Shown piece by piece: positions 42,047 to 52,766 of a DNA stretch of 64,000 nucleotides. Every line of letters starts with the position of its first letter. Within the stretch, counting starts at the first letter, position 1. The notes under the pieces are model-generated. The model was not told the DNA's origin and ran no database searches. It saw only the letters and a program-made list of their open reading frames with translations. Source of the stretch: Ascoidea rubescens DSM 1968 (Eukaryota; Ascomycota; Saccharomycetes; Ascoideales; Ascoideaceae). Both the position numbers and the translations under genes were made by a program. The stretch lies in assembly GCF_001661345.1 (NCBI RefSeq), contig NW_017962915.1, positions 1,119,657 through 1,183,656 of the forward strand. The letters are read 5' to 3'.

Positions 42047-43270
42047 ATGCATGGAATCAAGAGAGAGAGGTTGTCCGAGGAGGCTAGGCGAAATAAGAAG
42101 CTCAGGGACAGGGCCAGGATTAGAAATTACAAGACGTTGAATGCGATGGTACTTGTTAGAAGAGATAAAAGGGACTATTCTGAGGATGCCTTTAGGTTGT
42201 CGACAAAGTTATTGGATCTCAATCCTGAGTACTACACGATTTGGAATTACAGACGAGAGATATTTTTGAATGGGTTGTTTCAGGACCCTGGTGATGCTGC
42301 GAAAGGTGAGACTGCTGTGAGCAATGATATGATACCAGCTATTCTTGAAAGAGAATTGAAGTTTCTAATTGTTTTGTTGAAAAGATTTCCCAAATGCTAC
42401 TGGATTTGGAACCATCGAATGTGGTGTCTTGAGAACAATCCCAAACCCAAACTAAACAACGAACTAGCTATTGTGAACAAAATACTATCATTGGATTCGA
42501 GAAATTTTCATGGCTGGCATTATAGAAGATACATTATAGGTTTAATTGAGAGCTCCAATGGTTCCAAGAGTTCTACTAATTCTGGTATCAATGCCAGTGG
42601 TACTGAATTGTCATTATCTGAATTCAACTATACCACTGAGCTAATCAATTTAAATTTTTCCAATTTTTCTGCATTGCATAATAGATCAAAATTGATCATT
42701 AAAATCTTCAAAAAAACCAATCTTGATAATCAATATAAAGAAGCCGTATTAAAGACAAATCCGGAATTTGAAAATAAATTGGAATTTCTAACCAAGGAAT
42801 TGGATTATTTTAAGAATGCTATTTACACTGATCCTGATGATCAATCGGTTTGGTTATATCTTAGATGGTTGTTATGTTCGAATGATTTATTAAATTTGAG
42901 TATGGATGACAATGATAATAACAATGACAATAATAATAGCAATAACAATAATAACAAGCTTAAAATCATAAAATTACTATTGCTCCAAATCAAAGATATA
43001 AATGAATTAAATGATTTGGAGAAAAGTGATGATATAAATTCTTTAGATAATAAATGGTGTCTTAAGATTATAATTGAAATTCAAATGACTCTATTCGATA
43101 AATTCATCGATTTGTTGAAAACAAATGACACTAATAATTCAGATTATTTAACTAGTTTAATAACAAATTTTAATCAAAATTTAACCACATTGATTCAAAT
43201 TGATCCTTTACGATCGAATAGGTATCTTGATTTGCAGAGAATTTATAATAAAAGATTTGAAACCTTATAG
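42047..43270 (+). CDS. BET4: Rab geranylgeranyltransferase alpha subunit
   Basis: Bet4 with Bet2 forms the type II geranylgeranyltransferase that prenylates Ypt/Rab GTPases delivered by Mrs6. The protein starts MHGIKRERLSEEARRNKKL, matching the family N-terminus, so I place the start at 42047 although the frame is open to 41708. Prenyltransferase-alpha repeats are clear: NPEYYTIWNYRREIF, FPKCYWIWNHRMWCL, DSRNFHGWHYRRYII and DPDDQSVWLYLRWLL. It ends DPLRSNRYLDLQRIY, as in Bet4. The 407 residues exceed S. cerevisiae Bet4 (327) through an Asn/Asp tract after repeat 5 and a Ser/Gly/Asn loop. Confidence 0.95.
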   Translation: MHGIKRERLSEEARRNKKLRDRARIRNYKTLNAMVLVRRDKRDYSEDAFRLSTKLLDLNPEYYTIWNYRREIFLNGLFQDPGDAAKGETAVSNDMIPAILERELKFLIVLLKRFPKCYWIWNHRMWCLENNPKPKLNNELAIVNKILSLDSRNFHGWHYRRYIIGLIESSNGSKSSTNSGINASGTELSLSEFNYTTELINLNFSNFSALHNRSKLIIKIFKKTNLDNQYKEAVLKTNPEFENKLEFLTKELDYFKNAIYTDPDDQSVWLYLRWLLCSNDLLNLSMDDNDNNNDNNNSNNNNNKLKIIKLLLLQIKDINELNDLEKSDDINSLDNKWCLKIIIEIQMTLFDKFIDLLKTNDTNNSDYLTSLITNFNQNLTTLIQIDPLRSNRYLDLQRIYNKRFETL

Positions 43271-43411
43271 GGTTATTCATAAATTGAATTTATTATCAAC
43301 AAGAAGAATGGTTATATATAAATATATGTTTTTATATAATAGCAGTAATAATAATAATAATAATTATAATTATAATTATAATTAAATCCACTCGAAATCA
43401 ATCAAATTTAA

Positions 43412-44119
43412 TCAGATTTTATGTTTTTTGTTTTTCTCTAAAGCATCTTTTAAAAGATCATGTTTATTACGAATCACCATATTTCTTTCAAAAAATATAG
43501 GTTTATCTCTCTTGAGAATATAATTATCTGTATTTCTCAATTGACGCATTTCGTCTGCATCAAATCTCCCAGGATACAAAATTCTTTGATCTGTTTTACT
43601 TAAAAATTCTTGATTAGCAAACTTTCTTTGTTCCTCAATTTGAGGATTATTCTTTTTATCCAAACGTTTCCAGAAACTTCTAATTTCAAATGCACAATGG
43701 TGGCAAAGAAAATGATCTTTTTTAACTCTTCCACAGGATGGACAACAATTTAAATTTAATTTCAATTTTAAATGTTTACTCGAATCCAACTGTCTCTTTC
43801 TTCTACGACAATGCGACACTTTCTGTTTAGGAACTGCTTTAAGTATTCCCATTTCTAAAGGATTAAAGATTGGATTTGGGTCCTGGTTTTTCAAGTTCTC
43901 GATTAGTTCTTCCAATTTATTTTCACAATCACCAGTTTCAGCATTGTCTTTCTTGCTATTATTCGAGCCCGGTAGAGATATGGCGATTTGAATGGAGGGA
44001 AGTCTTGGTAACAAACCAGCTAATCTACCAAGATACAAAGACAACGAGTCACCAGTAACAGCTCCCATTCGATACACCATAGACGCCATTTTCAGTATCC
44101 TGTTCAGTATGCTGTTCAA
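43412..44119 (-). CDS. MRPL32: Mitochondrial ribosomal protein bL32m
   Basis: A large-subunit mitochondrial ribosomal protein; in yeast its precursor is matured by the m-AAA protease. The 235-residue protein has a long N-terminal presequence, then the bL32 core GILKAVPKQKVSHCRRRKRQ and a zinc finger CPSCGRVKKDHFLCHHC (two CxxC pairs, residues about 127-143). This is followed by a Lys/Arg-rich C-terminal extension typical of fungal forms. Codons 5 and 9 are CTG, in the targeting region. A TTACCCGG box and a CACGTGAT box lie 120-140 bp upstream, and a GCAGAAAAAGCAGAAAAAGC tract about 50 bp further. Confidence 0.9.
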   Translation of the reverse strand: MNSILNRILKMASMVYRMGAVTGDSLSLYLGRLAGLLPRLPSIQIAISLPGSNNSKKDNAETGDCENKLEELIENLKNQDPNPIFNPLEMGILKAVPKQKVSHCRRRKRQLDSSKHLKLKLNLNCCPSCGRVKKDHFLCHHCAFEIRSFWKRLDKKNNPQIEEQRKFANQEFLSKTDQRILYPGRFDADEMRQLRNTDNYILKRDKPIFFERNMVIRNKHDLLKDALEKNKKHKI

Positions 44120-44236
44120 ATGTGGGCTTCTTCAGAGGGTTCTTCAAAGGAATCTGTTCTTCAAAAGCTTCTTTTTTGTTTTTAATTGGTCTTTTTTCTC
44201 GTTTTGAAAATTTCGCTGATTTTCAACCGGTTTTGG

Positions 44237-44260
44237 TTACCCGGGTATGACTCACGTGAT
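44237..44260 (+). promoter_or_regulatory. MRPL32: Paired Reb1-like and Cbf1-like sites, MRPL32 promoter
   Basis: TTACCCGG (44237-44244) and CACGTGAT (44253-44260) are 8 bp apart, 118-141 bp upstream of MRPL32. The same pair occurs before NUP192. Confidence 0.6.
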
Positions 44261-44391
44261 GCTTGAAATATCCGAGGGAAAGAAACAAAAGGAGCAGAAA
44301 AAGCAGAAAAAGCAGAAGCAAAAGTTGCACAAAGAGAAAGTTGCTGGAATTTACTGTTTCTATATAAACTACCAAATAAACATGTAAAAAA

Positions 44392-47300
44392 CTATGGAAT
44401 GTACTCTGTTAAGATGGCCAACAACGCTATCACATCCACCACTTGCTGGTATTTCAACACCATCATCTTGTTGTCACTTAGCTTGGGCTTTTGGTTTTTG
44501 TGGAAATACCTTCTTTTAAGCTCTTCGTCATTGATCAACAAATGCTTCTTTAGTATCTTGGAAATCGGTTCTTTGTATGAATCAAGGATATCTTTAATTT
44601 CCTTTACAATAAATCGATTGTTCGGGCCCACAGTGATCAACACTGTCGATACCAATTGGAAAATTGGTATTGCAATCTCAAAGGGAAATATAAAGTTGTC
44701 ATTACTATTGTTAAACAACGAGTATTCCAATAAATTCAAATTGTTATTCAAAATCTTCCCAAACGTTTCACCATTGCTGATATACTCAATTTCAATTCCA
44801 ACTTCAAGATCAAACTTTAGTAATTGGATCTTTTTCAACTCTTTGAAAAAATTATCCTTGATTAATATATTGCATCCCTTTTTATTCCTTGAAATAGAAA
44901 TTAAGAAAATGATTATTGTTTTAAATACTGTTAGTTCATATCTCACATAATTTAAAATTGACGTATCGTCTTCATCATCGTTACTGCTACCAATAATCTT
45001 ATTCTCTTTATTCTCTTTATTGTCGTTAGAATTAGTGTCAAAATTACTACCATTAAACGTGTCATAACTGCTTACATCAATGCTTTTAAAATTTTTCAAC
45101 CCATCAGAACTTAGTAATATTTTATCGATTTGAATTAACTTGGCTAACAATTTTAGAACAAATTTTTTTCTTAATATTAACTGCAAAATTAAATTGTTCT
45201 TCTCATTCTTTTCTCCCAAAAGATATAATGTTTGCAATAAAGTTAATGAAATGATCTTAATTAGTCCCCCATTCTCAGTAAAATCCTTGATTAAAATCTC
45301 AGTTAATTTATCGTTTGAAAACTTAGTACTATTCAATAATTCCAAACTTAATTTCTTATCTTCCAAAACCGACAACAAAAACTGATTGATTAATAAATAT
45401 AAATTGCAACGAAGTTTACCTGATCCCTCAAAGTTCAATATACTATTAAGACATGTCTTAAATAGCGGAAACAATCTTTCACAAAACAATAAAACATTGG
45501 TATTATTGCTATCTCTATCACCACTATGGTTATCATTTTCCCTGTCATCATCATTATTATTGCTGATAAAATCCTTATAATGCAAATTGAATAGTAATAA
45601 TGACAAGGATGTTAACTCTTCTGCATAAGTGATATTGTTCTCAACATAATAATTTATCTTTGGTATAATCAATTGATATAAAACTAAAATGAAATCACAT
45701 CTATCAAATGCTTTTAGTTCATTTTTAATTAATATATTTTCAATGAGTTTAATCCAAGTTTTTAAACATCTAGATTGAATCTTTTGGACTTTAAAACAAG
45801 TATTGATATTTAAAATAAACTCTTTAACTCGCTTCATTTCCTCATAGATATCTTGATTTTCTTCTTTTCCAATTTGTTTTTGATCCACGTTCTTATCATC
45901 CTTTTTAATTATATCTGCACTTTCATTACTACTAGGAATGAGACTGTTAATATTATTATTACCATCATTTATCATTCTGAAAAAACTCTTCTTTTTTTCA
46001 GAAGCTTTAATCAATTGTTTTTCTGTAATTGAAGCCTTCAATCTTAATTCAAGCAATAAATTCAATGTCTTTATGTTAAAACAATCCTTTTTATCACTAT
46101 GATTAGAGTCGTCTGACGAAAATTCAATCCATTCAATGATCGATTCTAAATTGATTTTCTTGAAATAATTTAAATTTTTAACAGCTTTTGATTCAGGTTT
46201 CAACTTGACATTGAATTCTGAAAAGTCAAAATATGAATTGATTTTAATAAAATCTTTTGAAAAGTCATTTTTCTTAATTAAGTAATTTAACAACTTGTTC
46301 AGTCTTTCATTATTATCCTCATTATTATTATCCTCATTCAACTCAATTATAATATACTCCATAATAAAACATTTCAACTTGAAAAAAAGAAAGAAACAAT
46401 CACTACTAGAATCATCAAATGAAAATTTATTGTCAAAATTATTGAAATCATTATTAAAATAATTCCCAGAAAATTTTGTAGCTTTTAAAGTAGTCCTTAA
46501 ATTTATACTAATTATTTTATCTTCAAAGTTATGATTTCTCAAAAATTTTAAAACTAAACCTGAAGTTAGTTCATTTTTAATCAATTTCAAAATAATTTCC
46601 ATAATCATTGATAAAAATTTAATTGCGATATAATTAATTTCATTAGATGCATTGTTTTTATTCTCCACCATCTCCAAGAAATAATCAAACATTGAAAGAA
46701 TATAGTTCAATAATGAACTTTCTCCAGAAATCATCGGAACATCATAAGAGGATAGTATAAATGGATTTTTTGAATGCGTGTTAAAATCAATCCCCAACAA
46801 ATAATGAGATATAGTTTTTTCCTGTCCGATTGAAGAAAGATTAATATCAAGAAATCTCAAAATATCAAGCTTTAAATTTATTAATTGTTTGGAAGTTCCG
46901 CTAATATTATTCAATGATTCATGAAAAATGACATGTAAGTGTGATTCAAGTTGATTAATAAATGAATATCGAACTTTTGAATTGACATCAAATGTTTGAA
47001 TAGCTGTTAACAACCGATTTCCTTGAACAAAAGAATTCTTGGTTTTGCCTGATATCTTGGAAGATACAGCTGTACATTCTCTTGAAACAGATAATTTTGA
47101 TAAAATTTTGACTGATTCAGAGCTGATTTTAAGATGAGTTGATCCAATGTATAAAGATAGATTTATAATAATCGACAAGTTACTTATAATAGGCTCAATT
47201 ATTGAAGTTATACCAAAAAGACCAATATTCTTAGGTAAATATGTTGAAAACCCAAATTTATTATTGAATCTAATGCATGGAAGAATAATATCAATAAATG

Positions 47301-50300
47301 TTCTTTCAAGCTCAATGATATTATTGATAATACTTAAAGAAGACGAAAGTGAAATGACATTCAAGTCCCCTTCTTCTTTAAGATTTATATCGTCAAATCT
47401 CTCTGAAATAATTCCGAATAACACATGATAAACTTTAGGTTGATAAAGATAGTTCATGACAGCTGAACATGGGTTTTCAAGCAAAAATTTGTTGAAATCA
47501 ATTGAGAAGCTATTATCTTCAGGGTTCTTTCCCAAAATATCAATATTATCAACCCCGGACAACTGGCTAAATAAAATTAAATTGGGATCAAGAAATTTAA
47601 AACAATTAGATATGAAATTTAAAATTGAGATTTGCAACAATTTCTTATTTCCCACATCGACCGCTGAAGCGTTTAAATTCACAAATACTTCACTAAGTAA
47701 ATACTCAACATATGGCCAAATTCCAGCTTTACGATACTTAGAACCTAAATTTTTGGGATAAGGCAAAGACAATTTCGATTGTGTAGAATAATTTGATGAA
47801 ATTAATTGATTTAATAATTCCACAAACCCAAGTAAATCATTGAAATTTTTAAAACACCTGTCAAAAATCTCCTTGAATTTTAAACTATGATTCATTAAAC
47901 CATTGTTATAGTCGACATTGTAAAGGTTATGCTCGAAAATCCAAGAATCAAGTAAATTCCATATTTTATAGGACACGTTTAAATCTTTTGAGATCAAGGA
48001 TTTTAATGTTTGAAAAACAGAACCATAAAAATTGCATTCTTTTGATTTCAAAAAAGTAAAACAAATATTAATGATGTTAAAATTGGAATTTTTAGTCATT
48101 AATTTTTTAAAGTCATCGGATAAAGAAGCAATTTTAGAAAATAAAGAGAGATAAGCTGAAATCTCATAAACAGAGGTTTCAGAAAGCACTTTAGCAGGTG
48201 CATCGTTGGAGTTTCCATTTAGCAAAATACGTTGTTGTTGAAATTTCTGTTGCTGCTGTTGTTGTTGAAATTGATTTGAAAAATGTATTAATTGGTTATT
48301 GTAGTTTTTTAATATTTCAAAAATGCTTTTAATACTTAATTTATCAATATTGGTATTACGATTAACCTGTAGAGTAGTCATATCAGTTGAATTTGATTGA
48401 AACATCAAAAAACTAGGAGAGGTTGTTTGATTATTTTTATTTTTTTTCGATTCTGTAGAATTGTCCGATAGCATAGTTTTTAATAGTATGCCATCGTTTA
48501 AAATTTGAAAAAAATTTAGTGCAGTCTTTGAATCATTAATGAAAGAGGAAATCATCAAACAATAGCAAGATTTCATTAAAGTTGTATTCGATTTAACCAA
48601 GCCCCAATAAATAAAATCTAACATTGTATTGTCATTATTGGAATCATTCTCACCATTGTTATATTCAATATCAGTAATATTGTCATTGGATATGTTTTTA
48701 GAGTCAAATTCAATATCGATGTTTAGCTTGTTAAACCATTCGTCGGTTAAATTTGGATTCAATATATTAATATAATAGATTAACATATGCAACCTTTCTA
48801 AATCTGCAATTTCAGTAATTTCATCTAAATTTAAATCCATACTAATATTATTTTGAATGTTGCTATCAATTTGATTATTAATATTATTGTTGATAGAAAT
48901 TAAACTTGTGGGTTGTAGATTATTACCAGAAGAATTTTCAATTTGATTTGAATTCAAATTTGATAAAAGAAAATCTTCTTCAAAATCAGAAATTTTATTT
49001 AATAAATTTGAAGAGTTTTTGATAAATAAAGTAACAACTTGAATCAATTGACAGGATAACAAAGTTTTAAAATTTTCATCGATTTTATAGTTGGCAATTT
49101 CAATTTGATAACGATTTAAATGATCAGAGCCAATAATATTGTTGTTTTGAATATCTTGATTATTAAATAAAGCATTGCTAATTGATTGTGGATTGTCATT
49201 TAAAAATTTATATGGAATTAAAATTGGTAAATGTTTTTGCAACAAATTTCTAAAATTTATAAAAGATTTGCTTTTAATTAAATTCGACAAATCAAACGAG
49301 GAATTATTTGATGAAGAGTAGATCAGAACATCAGCCATAATTGACATTAGAGTTTCGATTGAGGAAATCTTAATTGAATCTAAAATTAAATTTTGAATTG
49401 AATGGATTTGGTAGATTGAATTTTTTGAATTAAAATTTTTGTTTTTTTTGATTAATACTGAATAATTAAGAAGATAAGTTAAAAAAATAAACGAAACAGC
49501 CGAATAGTATGGATTAGATAGAGATGAATAAGTGGAAGAAGGTGATGAAGGCGAGGAAAATGAAGATTGTTGCTGATTTTTCTTTTGATCAAATTGGCTG
49601 TAATTTTTATATTCATTTTGAAAATGTGTATAAATTTGCTCAATTTGTGAGCTTGAATTTTTAGTGAATATAGTATTAAAATAAGCAATTATACCAGGAA
49701 AGTAAAAAATTATGAACAAATCATTATTTTGAGTCGATTTAAATAAAGTTTTATTTTTTAAGAAAGAATCAATAAATGAGAAATTTTTATTTTTTTTGTT
49801 ATCATTTAAAATATTATTATCTTTTAAAAAAGAGTATAAGATTTGAGATAAGATTTGGTACTGATTAAACAACTGTTTTCTCTTGTAATTAATATTCAAT
49901 AAAAAGGCATCATTATTAGTATTGGTTTTAATATTTTCGTTTGAATTTAGATTATTGGAAATGCTATTAAAATTAGGAATATTGTTTCCAGCGTTATTGT
50001 TGTTAAAGAGCAGACTACCACCATTATTGCTGGTGCTATTAATTGAGTTATTGTTGTTAATAGTACTGTTTAAATTATTACTATTGCTTAATAAACGGTT
50101 TTGGATAATTTGATCCTTTATATGATCCAAGTGAAACTCGATTTCTTTGAATGAATTTAAAACTTTGTCAATTGATAAATCAAAATCCGTAACTAGATAA
50201 TTACTAGGATTGAAAACTAAATATGAATAAATCAACAACAAAAGCTCATTTCTTTTGAAATAGTATATAATTGCTAAATCTATTAAAGAAGTTCCTTTTG

Positions 50301-50787
50301 TCGAGTTAAATAAATCATTGATATTGTTATTTTGATTGTTGTTGTCATTATTTGTATTTTTATTATAGACATTTAAGGTGTTAAGCAAAATGTTTGCGGA
50401 GATAATCTCATCAAGATTCAAGAAATCAGATAATTGAATTGTCAACAATTGAAAAGAATTATTGAGTTTGTAATCTATTTTGTTGATTGAAATTTCACCA
50501 TTTGAAATTTTATTTCTTGACTCAACGTTTTTTCTTTTGAATAAAATCAATTGATTGAAATCGTTTTTAAGATATTTAAGAAGATAATTAGCATTTGAAA
50601 CATTTGTTTTGTTGATGTTTCGATCAATATTAAAAGTACCATTATTGTTGTTTTTGTTGGAGCTGTGTGTGTTAACCTGAAGAAGCTGGTACAATGTTCT
50701 GAAGTCGTTGAGATCCCAATGCAACTCCAAATCGTCTTGAGCCAAGCTCAGAGACACATTGGCCACTTTCAATAAAGTAGATGCCAT
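44392..50787 (-). CDS. NUP192: Nucleoporin Nup192 (inner ring)
   Basis: Nup192 is a giant alpha-helical scaffold of the nuclear pore inner ring that binds Nic96 and Nup53. The 2131-residue ORF shows the N-terminal pattern HWDLNDFRTLYQLL, ISNGEISINKIDYKLNNSFQ, and LSDFLNLDEIISANILLNTL, which correspond to the Nup192 GEIxL and LNLDEI segments. The rest is helical repeat sequence without catalytic motifs; recognisable patches include ETSVYEISAYLSLFSKIA and GIWPYVEYLLSEVF. It is about 450 residues longer than S. cerevisiae Nup192 (1683), the excess lying in Asn/Asp/Ser-rich loops (for example around residues 130-160, 230-290, 620-660 and 880) and a Gln run near 845. Codon 13 is CTG. Confidence 0.9.
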   Translation of the reverse strand: MASTLLKVANVSLSLAQDDLELHWDLNDFRTLYQLLQVNTHSSNKNNNNGTFNIDRNINKTNVSNANYLLKYLKNDFNQLILFKRKNVESRNKISNGEISINKIDYKLNNSFQLLTIQLSDFLNLDEIISANILLNTLNVYNKNTNNDNNNQNNNINDLFNSTKGTSLIDLAIIYYFKRNELLLLIYSYLVFNPSNYLVTDFDLSIDKVLNSFKEIEFHLDHIKDQIIQNRLLSNSNNLNSTINNNNSINSTSNNGGSLLFNNNNAGNNIPNFNSISNNLNSNENIKTNTNNDAFLLNINYKRKQLFNQYQILSQILYSFLKDNNILNDNKKNKNFSFIDSFLKNKTLFKSTQNNDLFIIFYFPGIIAYFNTIFTKNSSSQIEQIYTHFQNEYKNYSQFDQKKNQQQSSFSSPSSPSSTYSSLSNPYYSAVSFIFLTYLLNYSVLIKKNKNFNSKNSIYQIHSIQNLILDSIKISSIETLMSIMADVLIYSSSNNSSFDLSNLIKSKSFINFRNLLQKHLPILIPYKFLNDNPQSISNALFNNQDIQNNNIIGSDHLNRYQIEIANYKIDENFKTLLSCQLIQVVTLFIKNSSNLLNKISDFEEDFLLSNLNSNQIENSSGNNLQPTSLISINNNINNQIDSNIQNNISMDLNLDEITEIADLERLHMLIYYINILNPNLTDEWFNKLNIDIEFDSKNISNDNITDIEYNNGENDSNNDNTMLDFIYWGLVKSNTTLMKSCYCLMISSFINDSKTALNFFQILNDGILLKTMLSDNSTESKKNKNNQTTSPSFLMFQSNSTDMTTLQVNRNTNIDKLSIKSIFEILKNYNNQLIHFSNQFQQQQQQQKFQQQRILLNGNSNDAPAKVLSETSVYEISAYLSLFSKIASLSDDFKKLMTKNSNFNIINICFTFLKSKECNFYGSVFQTLKSLISKDLNVSYKIWNLLDSWIFEHNLYNVDYNNGLMNHSLKFKEIFDRCFKNFNDLLGFVELLNQLISSNYSTQSKLSLPYPKNLGSKYRKAGIWPYVEYLLSEVFVNLNASAVDVGNKKLLQISILNFISNCFKFLDPNLILFSQLSGVDNIDILGKNPEDNSFSIDFNKFLLENPCSAVMNYLYQPKVYHVLFGIISERFDDINLKEEGDLNVISLSSSLSIINNIIELERTFIDIILPCIRFNNKFGFSTYLPKNIGLFGITSIIEPIISNLSIIINLSLYIGSTHLKISSESVKILSKLSVSRECTAVSSKISGKTKNSFVQGNRLLTAIQTFDVNSKVRYSFINQLESHLHVIFHESLNNISGTSKQLINLKLDILRFLDINLSSIGQEKTISHYLLGIDFNTHSKNPFILSSYDVPMISGESSLLNYILSMFDYFLEMVENKNNASNEINYIAIKFLSMIMEIILKLIKNELTSGLVLKFLRNHNFEDKIISINLRTTLKATKFSGNYFNNDFNNFDNKFSFDDSSSDCFFLFFKLKCFIMEYIIIELNEDNNNEDNNERLNKLLNYLIKKNDFSKDFIKINSYFDFSEFNVKLKPESKAVKNLNYFKKINLESIIEWIEFSSDDSNHSDKKDCFNIKTLNLLLELRLKASITEKQLIKASEKKKSFFRMINDGNNNINSLIPSSNESADIIKKDDKNVDQKQIGKEENQDIYEEMKRVKEFILNINTCFKVQKIQSRCLKTWIKLIENILIKNELKAFDRCDFILVLYQLIIPKINYYVENNITYAEELTSLSLLLFNLHYKDFISNNNDDDRENDNHSGDRDSNNTNVLLFCERLFPLFKTCLNSILNFEGSGKLRCNLYLLINQFLLSVLEDKKLSLELLNSTKFSNDKLTEILIKDFTENGGLIKIISLTLLQTLYLLGEKNEKNNLILQLILRKKFVLKLLAKLIQIDKILLSSDGLKNFKSIDVSSYDTFNGSNFDTNSNDNKENKENKIIGSSNDDEDDTSILNYVRYELTVFKTIIIFLISISRNKKGCNILIKDNFFKELKKIQLLKFDLEVGIEIEYISNGETFGKILNNNLNLLEYSLFNNSNDNFIFPFEIAIPIFQLVSTVLITVGPNNRFIVKEIKDILDSYKEPISKILKKHLLINDEELKRRYFHKNQKPKLSDNKMMVLKYQQVVDVIALLAILTEYIP

Positions 50788-50932
50788 GAACTAAGCTATA
50801 ATCAACCAGAACCTAAGTGAACTCAAGCTGTCACTGATCTCCAAAGTCTCCAAAGTCTCCAAAGTCTTCAGAAACTTCTCAATCGCCTGTTTCTGTTTTT
50901 TTCACTTTGGTTAAAAGGGAAGAAAAACAAGG

Positions 50933-50961
50933 TTACCCGGGGCGTATATATAGCACGTGAT
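50933..50961 (+). promoter_or_regulatory. NUP192: Paired Reb1-like and Cbf1-like sites, NUP192 promoter
   Basis: TTACCCGG (50933-50940) and CACGTGAT (50954-50961), 13 bp apart with TATATATA between them, about 150-170 bp upstream of NUP192. Confidence 0.6.
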
Positions 50962-52447
50962 TATAGTTTAACACCTATTATGTGGATATTCTGCTTGATT
51001 TTGATACCATTTCTGTGGCATATACTGAATTCAACATATGTATGCATGACAATTTCATTTTATAAACCCCTTTTTTTTGCATACCTTCAATTTTGCAAAC
51101 CCTTACTTAAGCTTTAGTATGTGGATGCATGCAAGGTGAGTTCTCTTGGCTGCTTGTGTTTTGGTTTTTTTTCGCTTTTTAGCTTTATAGAGTGTTTACT
51201 GGACCCTTTACTTTTCAGCAATCGGATTATCTTAAAATAAAAATCCCATAGAAATTGTTGACTGATCAAACATAAACTAAAATTTCAAATGAGGTTTATC
51301 ATATTGAAAATTTCAAATCTTCCAGAAATATTGGGTGTATAAAAACTATGAAATTTTGGTCATTAGCAACTCAAATGTCTAACTTATTAATGTTGAATTT
51401 GAGCTTTAATAACATTTCCAAAAAAGGAACTAAGTTTAGGATATAACAAAATGACCACAATTGAAAATTTACATCATTTGGAAGAATTAAATCTATGGTA
51501 GAATTCAAAAACCATCAAATATTCGATTTACCCCATATCAAGTATCACCTAGAGTTTACGAGCACCACTAAGTCGTAAAAACATAATCAAAACATAAACT
51601 CATCCTGCCGGTGTAATTGAAAAACCATTAATCTTGTTTAATTTTGCAATTTAATACATTTAATTTATTTAAAAGTATGTTTTATTGTCATTTTGCGATT
51701 ATATTTCTGTTTTTGATCTCATTAATTCTCTATTTATTATTTCCATTTAGCATAGTTTTATAATGAGATCTGTAGTAGTGCTGTTATCTGGATAAAACAT
51801 AGTCATTATTAAATTTGTTGAATAAAGATTAAGTGCAAAAGAAATAAAATTTACTTTTGCTTTTTTTAAATTTTATAAATGAATAATAATTATCAGCTAT
51901 TTGATTCTAATAGTGTTTTTTTTATCTTATGATTATGATATCAATATTATATTTCCATTTTATTCTTCTTTCTCTATCATCTATTTATGAATTATAACAA
52001 CTTCATTGCTATTAATTTAAATAGCTAGGGTCTTTCGTCTTGTAAACATAACAGTGGGAAGATCCTTATTTTACCCAACCACTCCTTCTAATGATCATAT
52101 TCATGGTAAATACTAAAATCAATTTATATAATTGATGGATTTATAAGATAAAATATTAATAAAACCTCAAGAAATAAATAACAACAACATAAAAGTAAGA
52201 ATAAACCCCCCCCCCCCCCCAAAAAAAAAAAAAAAAAAAAACAACTACTGACTAAGTATTTATTATCAATAGTCCTGTAATTATTATTGGGATAAAATTT
52301 ATAATGTTCAAACTATGACAATACGTTCCCTACAGTTACTATTATCGTTACTATTATCATTATTATTATCATTAGTGATTTAATGGATAAAATTAACATC
52401 ATTTTAGCATAATCTAAACAAATGGAACCGAGCTCCTTCACAACCCA
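50962..52447. other. Intergenic region upstream of NUP192
   Basis: About 1.5 kb without an ORF. Palindrome-like words ACATATGTATGCATGAC and GTATGTGGATGCATGCAAGG occur at about 51036-51136. Further right it is plain AT-rich sequence until the C15-A21 homopolymer junction at 52206. Confidence 0.5.
52206..52241 (+). repeat. C15-A21 homopolymer junction
   Basis: Fifteen C residues (52206-52220) run directly into twenty-one A residues (52221-52241). It is the only long C run in the window; length is likely unstable or imprecise. Confidence 0.95.
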
Positions 52448-52766
52448 ATGTCGTCAATTGTAAAACCACCAGAAACAACAGTTGTGGCCAATGTGGGATT
52501 GAGTCTCGCTTCTCAAAGCTCTTCCAGTAAGTGAAATTAAACCTCCGCAAGCATGCCTTTTATGTTAGCCTCTTCTCTCAGAATAACGCCAACAACATTC
52601 AATTGGATATTTTTAGCACTGATTCAGCTTCAATAGCACACTAACTTGATGCAATATACCAGCACTTGGTTCTCTCTTGTCATTTGTTGCAAATACAGTC
52701 CAGAAACTACCAGTCCCGAAAATGTTAATAATTCAACAACTTTTACAATCACCAACATATTCTTGA
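52448..52766 (+). CDS. Possible two-exon microgene (60 residues)
   Basis: An ATG at 52448 opens a frame MSSIVKPPETTVVANVGLSL, interrupted by a donor GTAAGT at 52527. A branch-like CACTAAC lies at 52639-52645 and a CAG acceptor at 52660-52662. Splicing 52448-52526 to 52663-52766 keeps the frame and continues TLGSLLSFVANTVQKLPVPK to a TGA, 60 residues in all. The donor, branch and acceptor spacing match the proven introns of this window, and base composition in both exons is higher in GC than the surroundings. No family is recognised; chance cannot be excluded for such a short frame. Confidence 0.35.
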
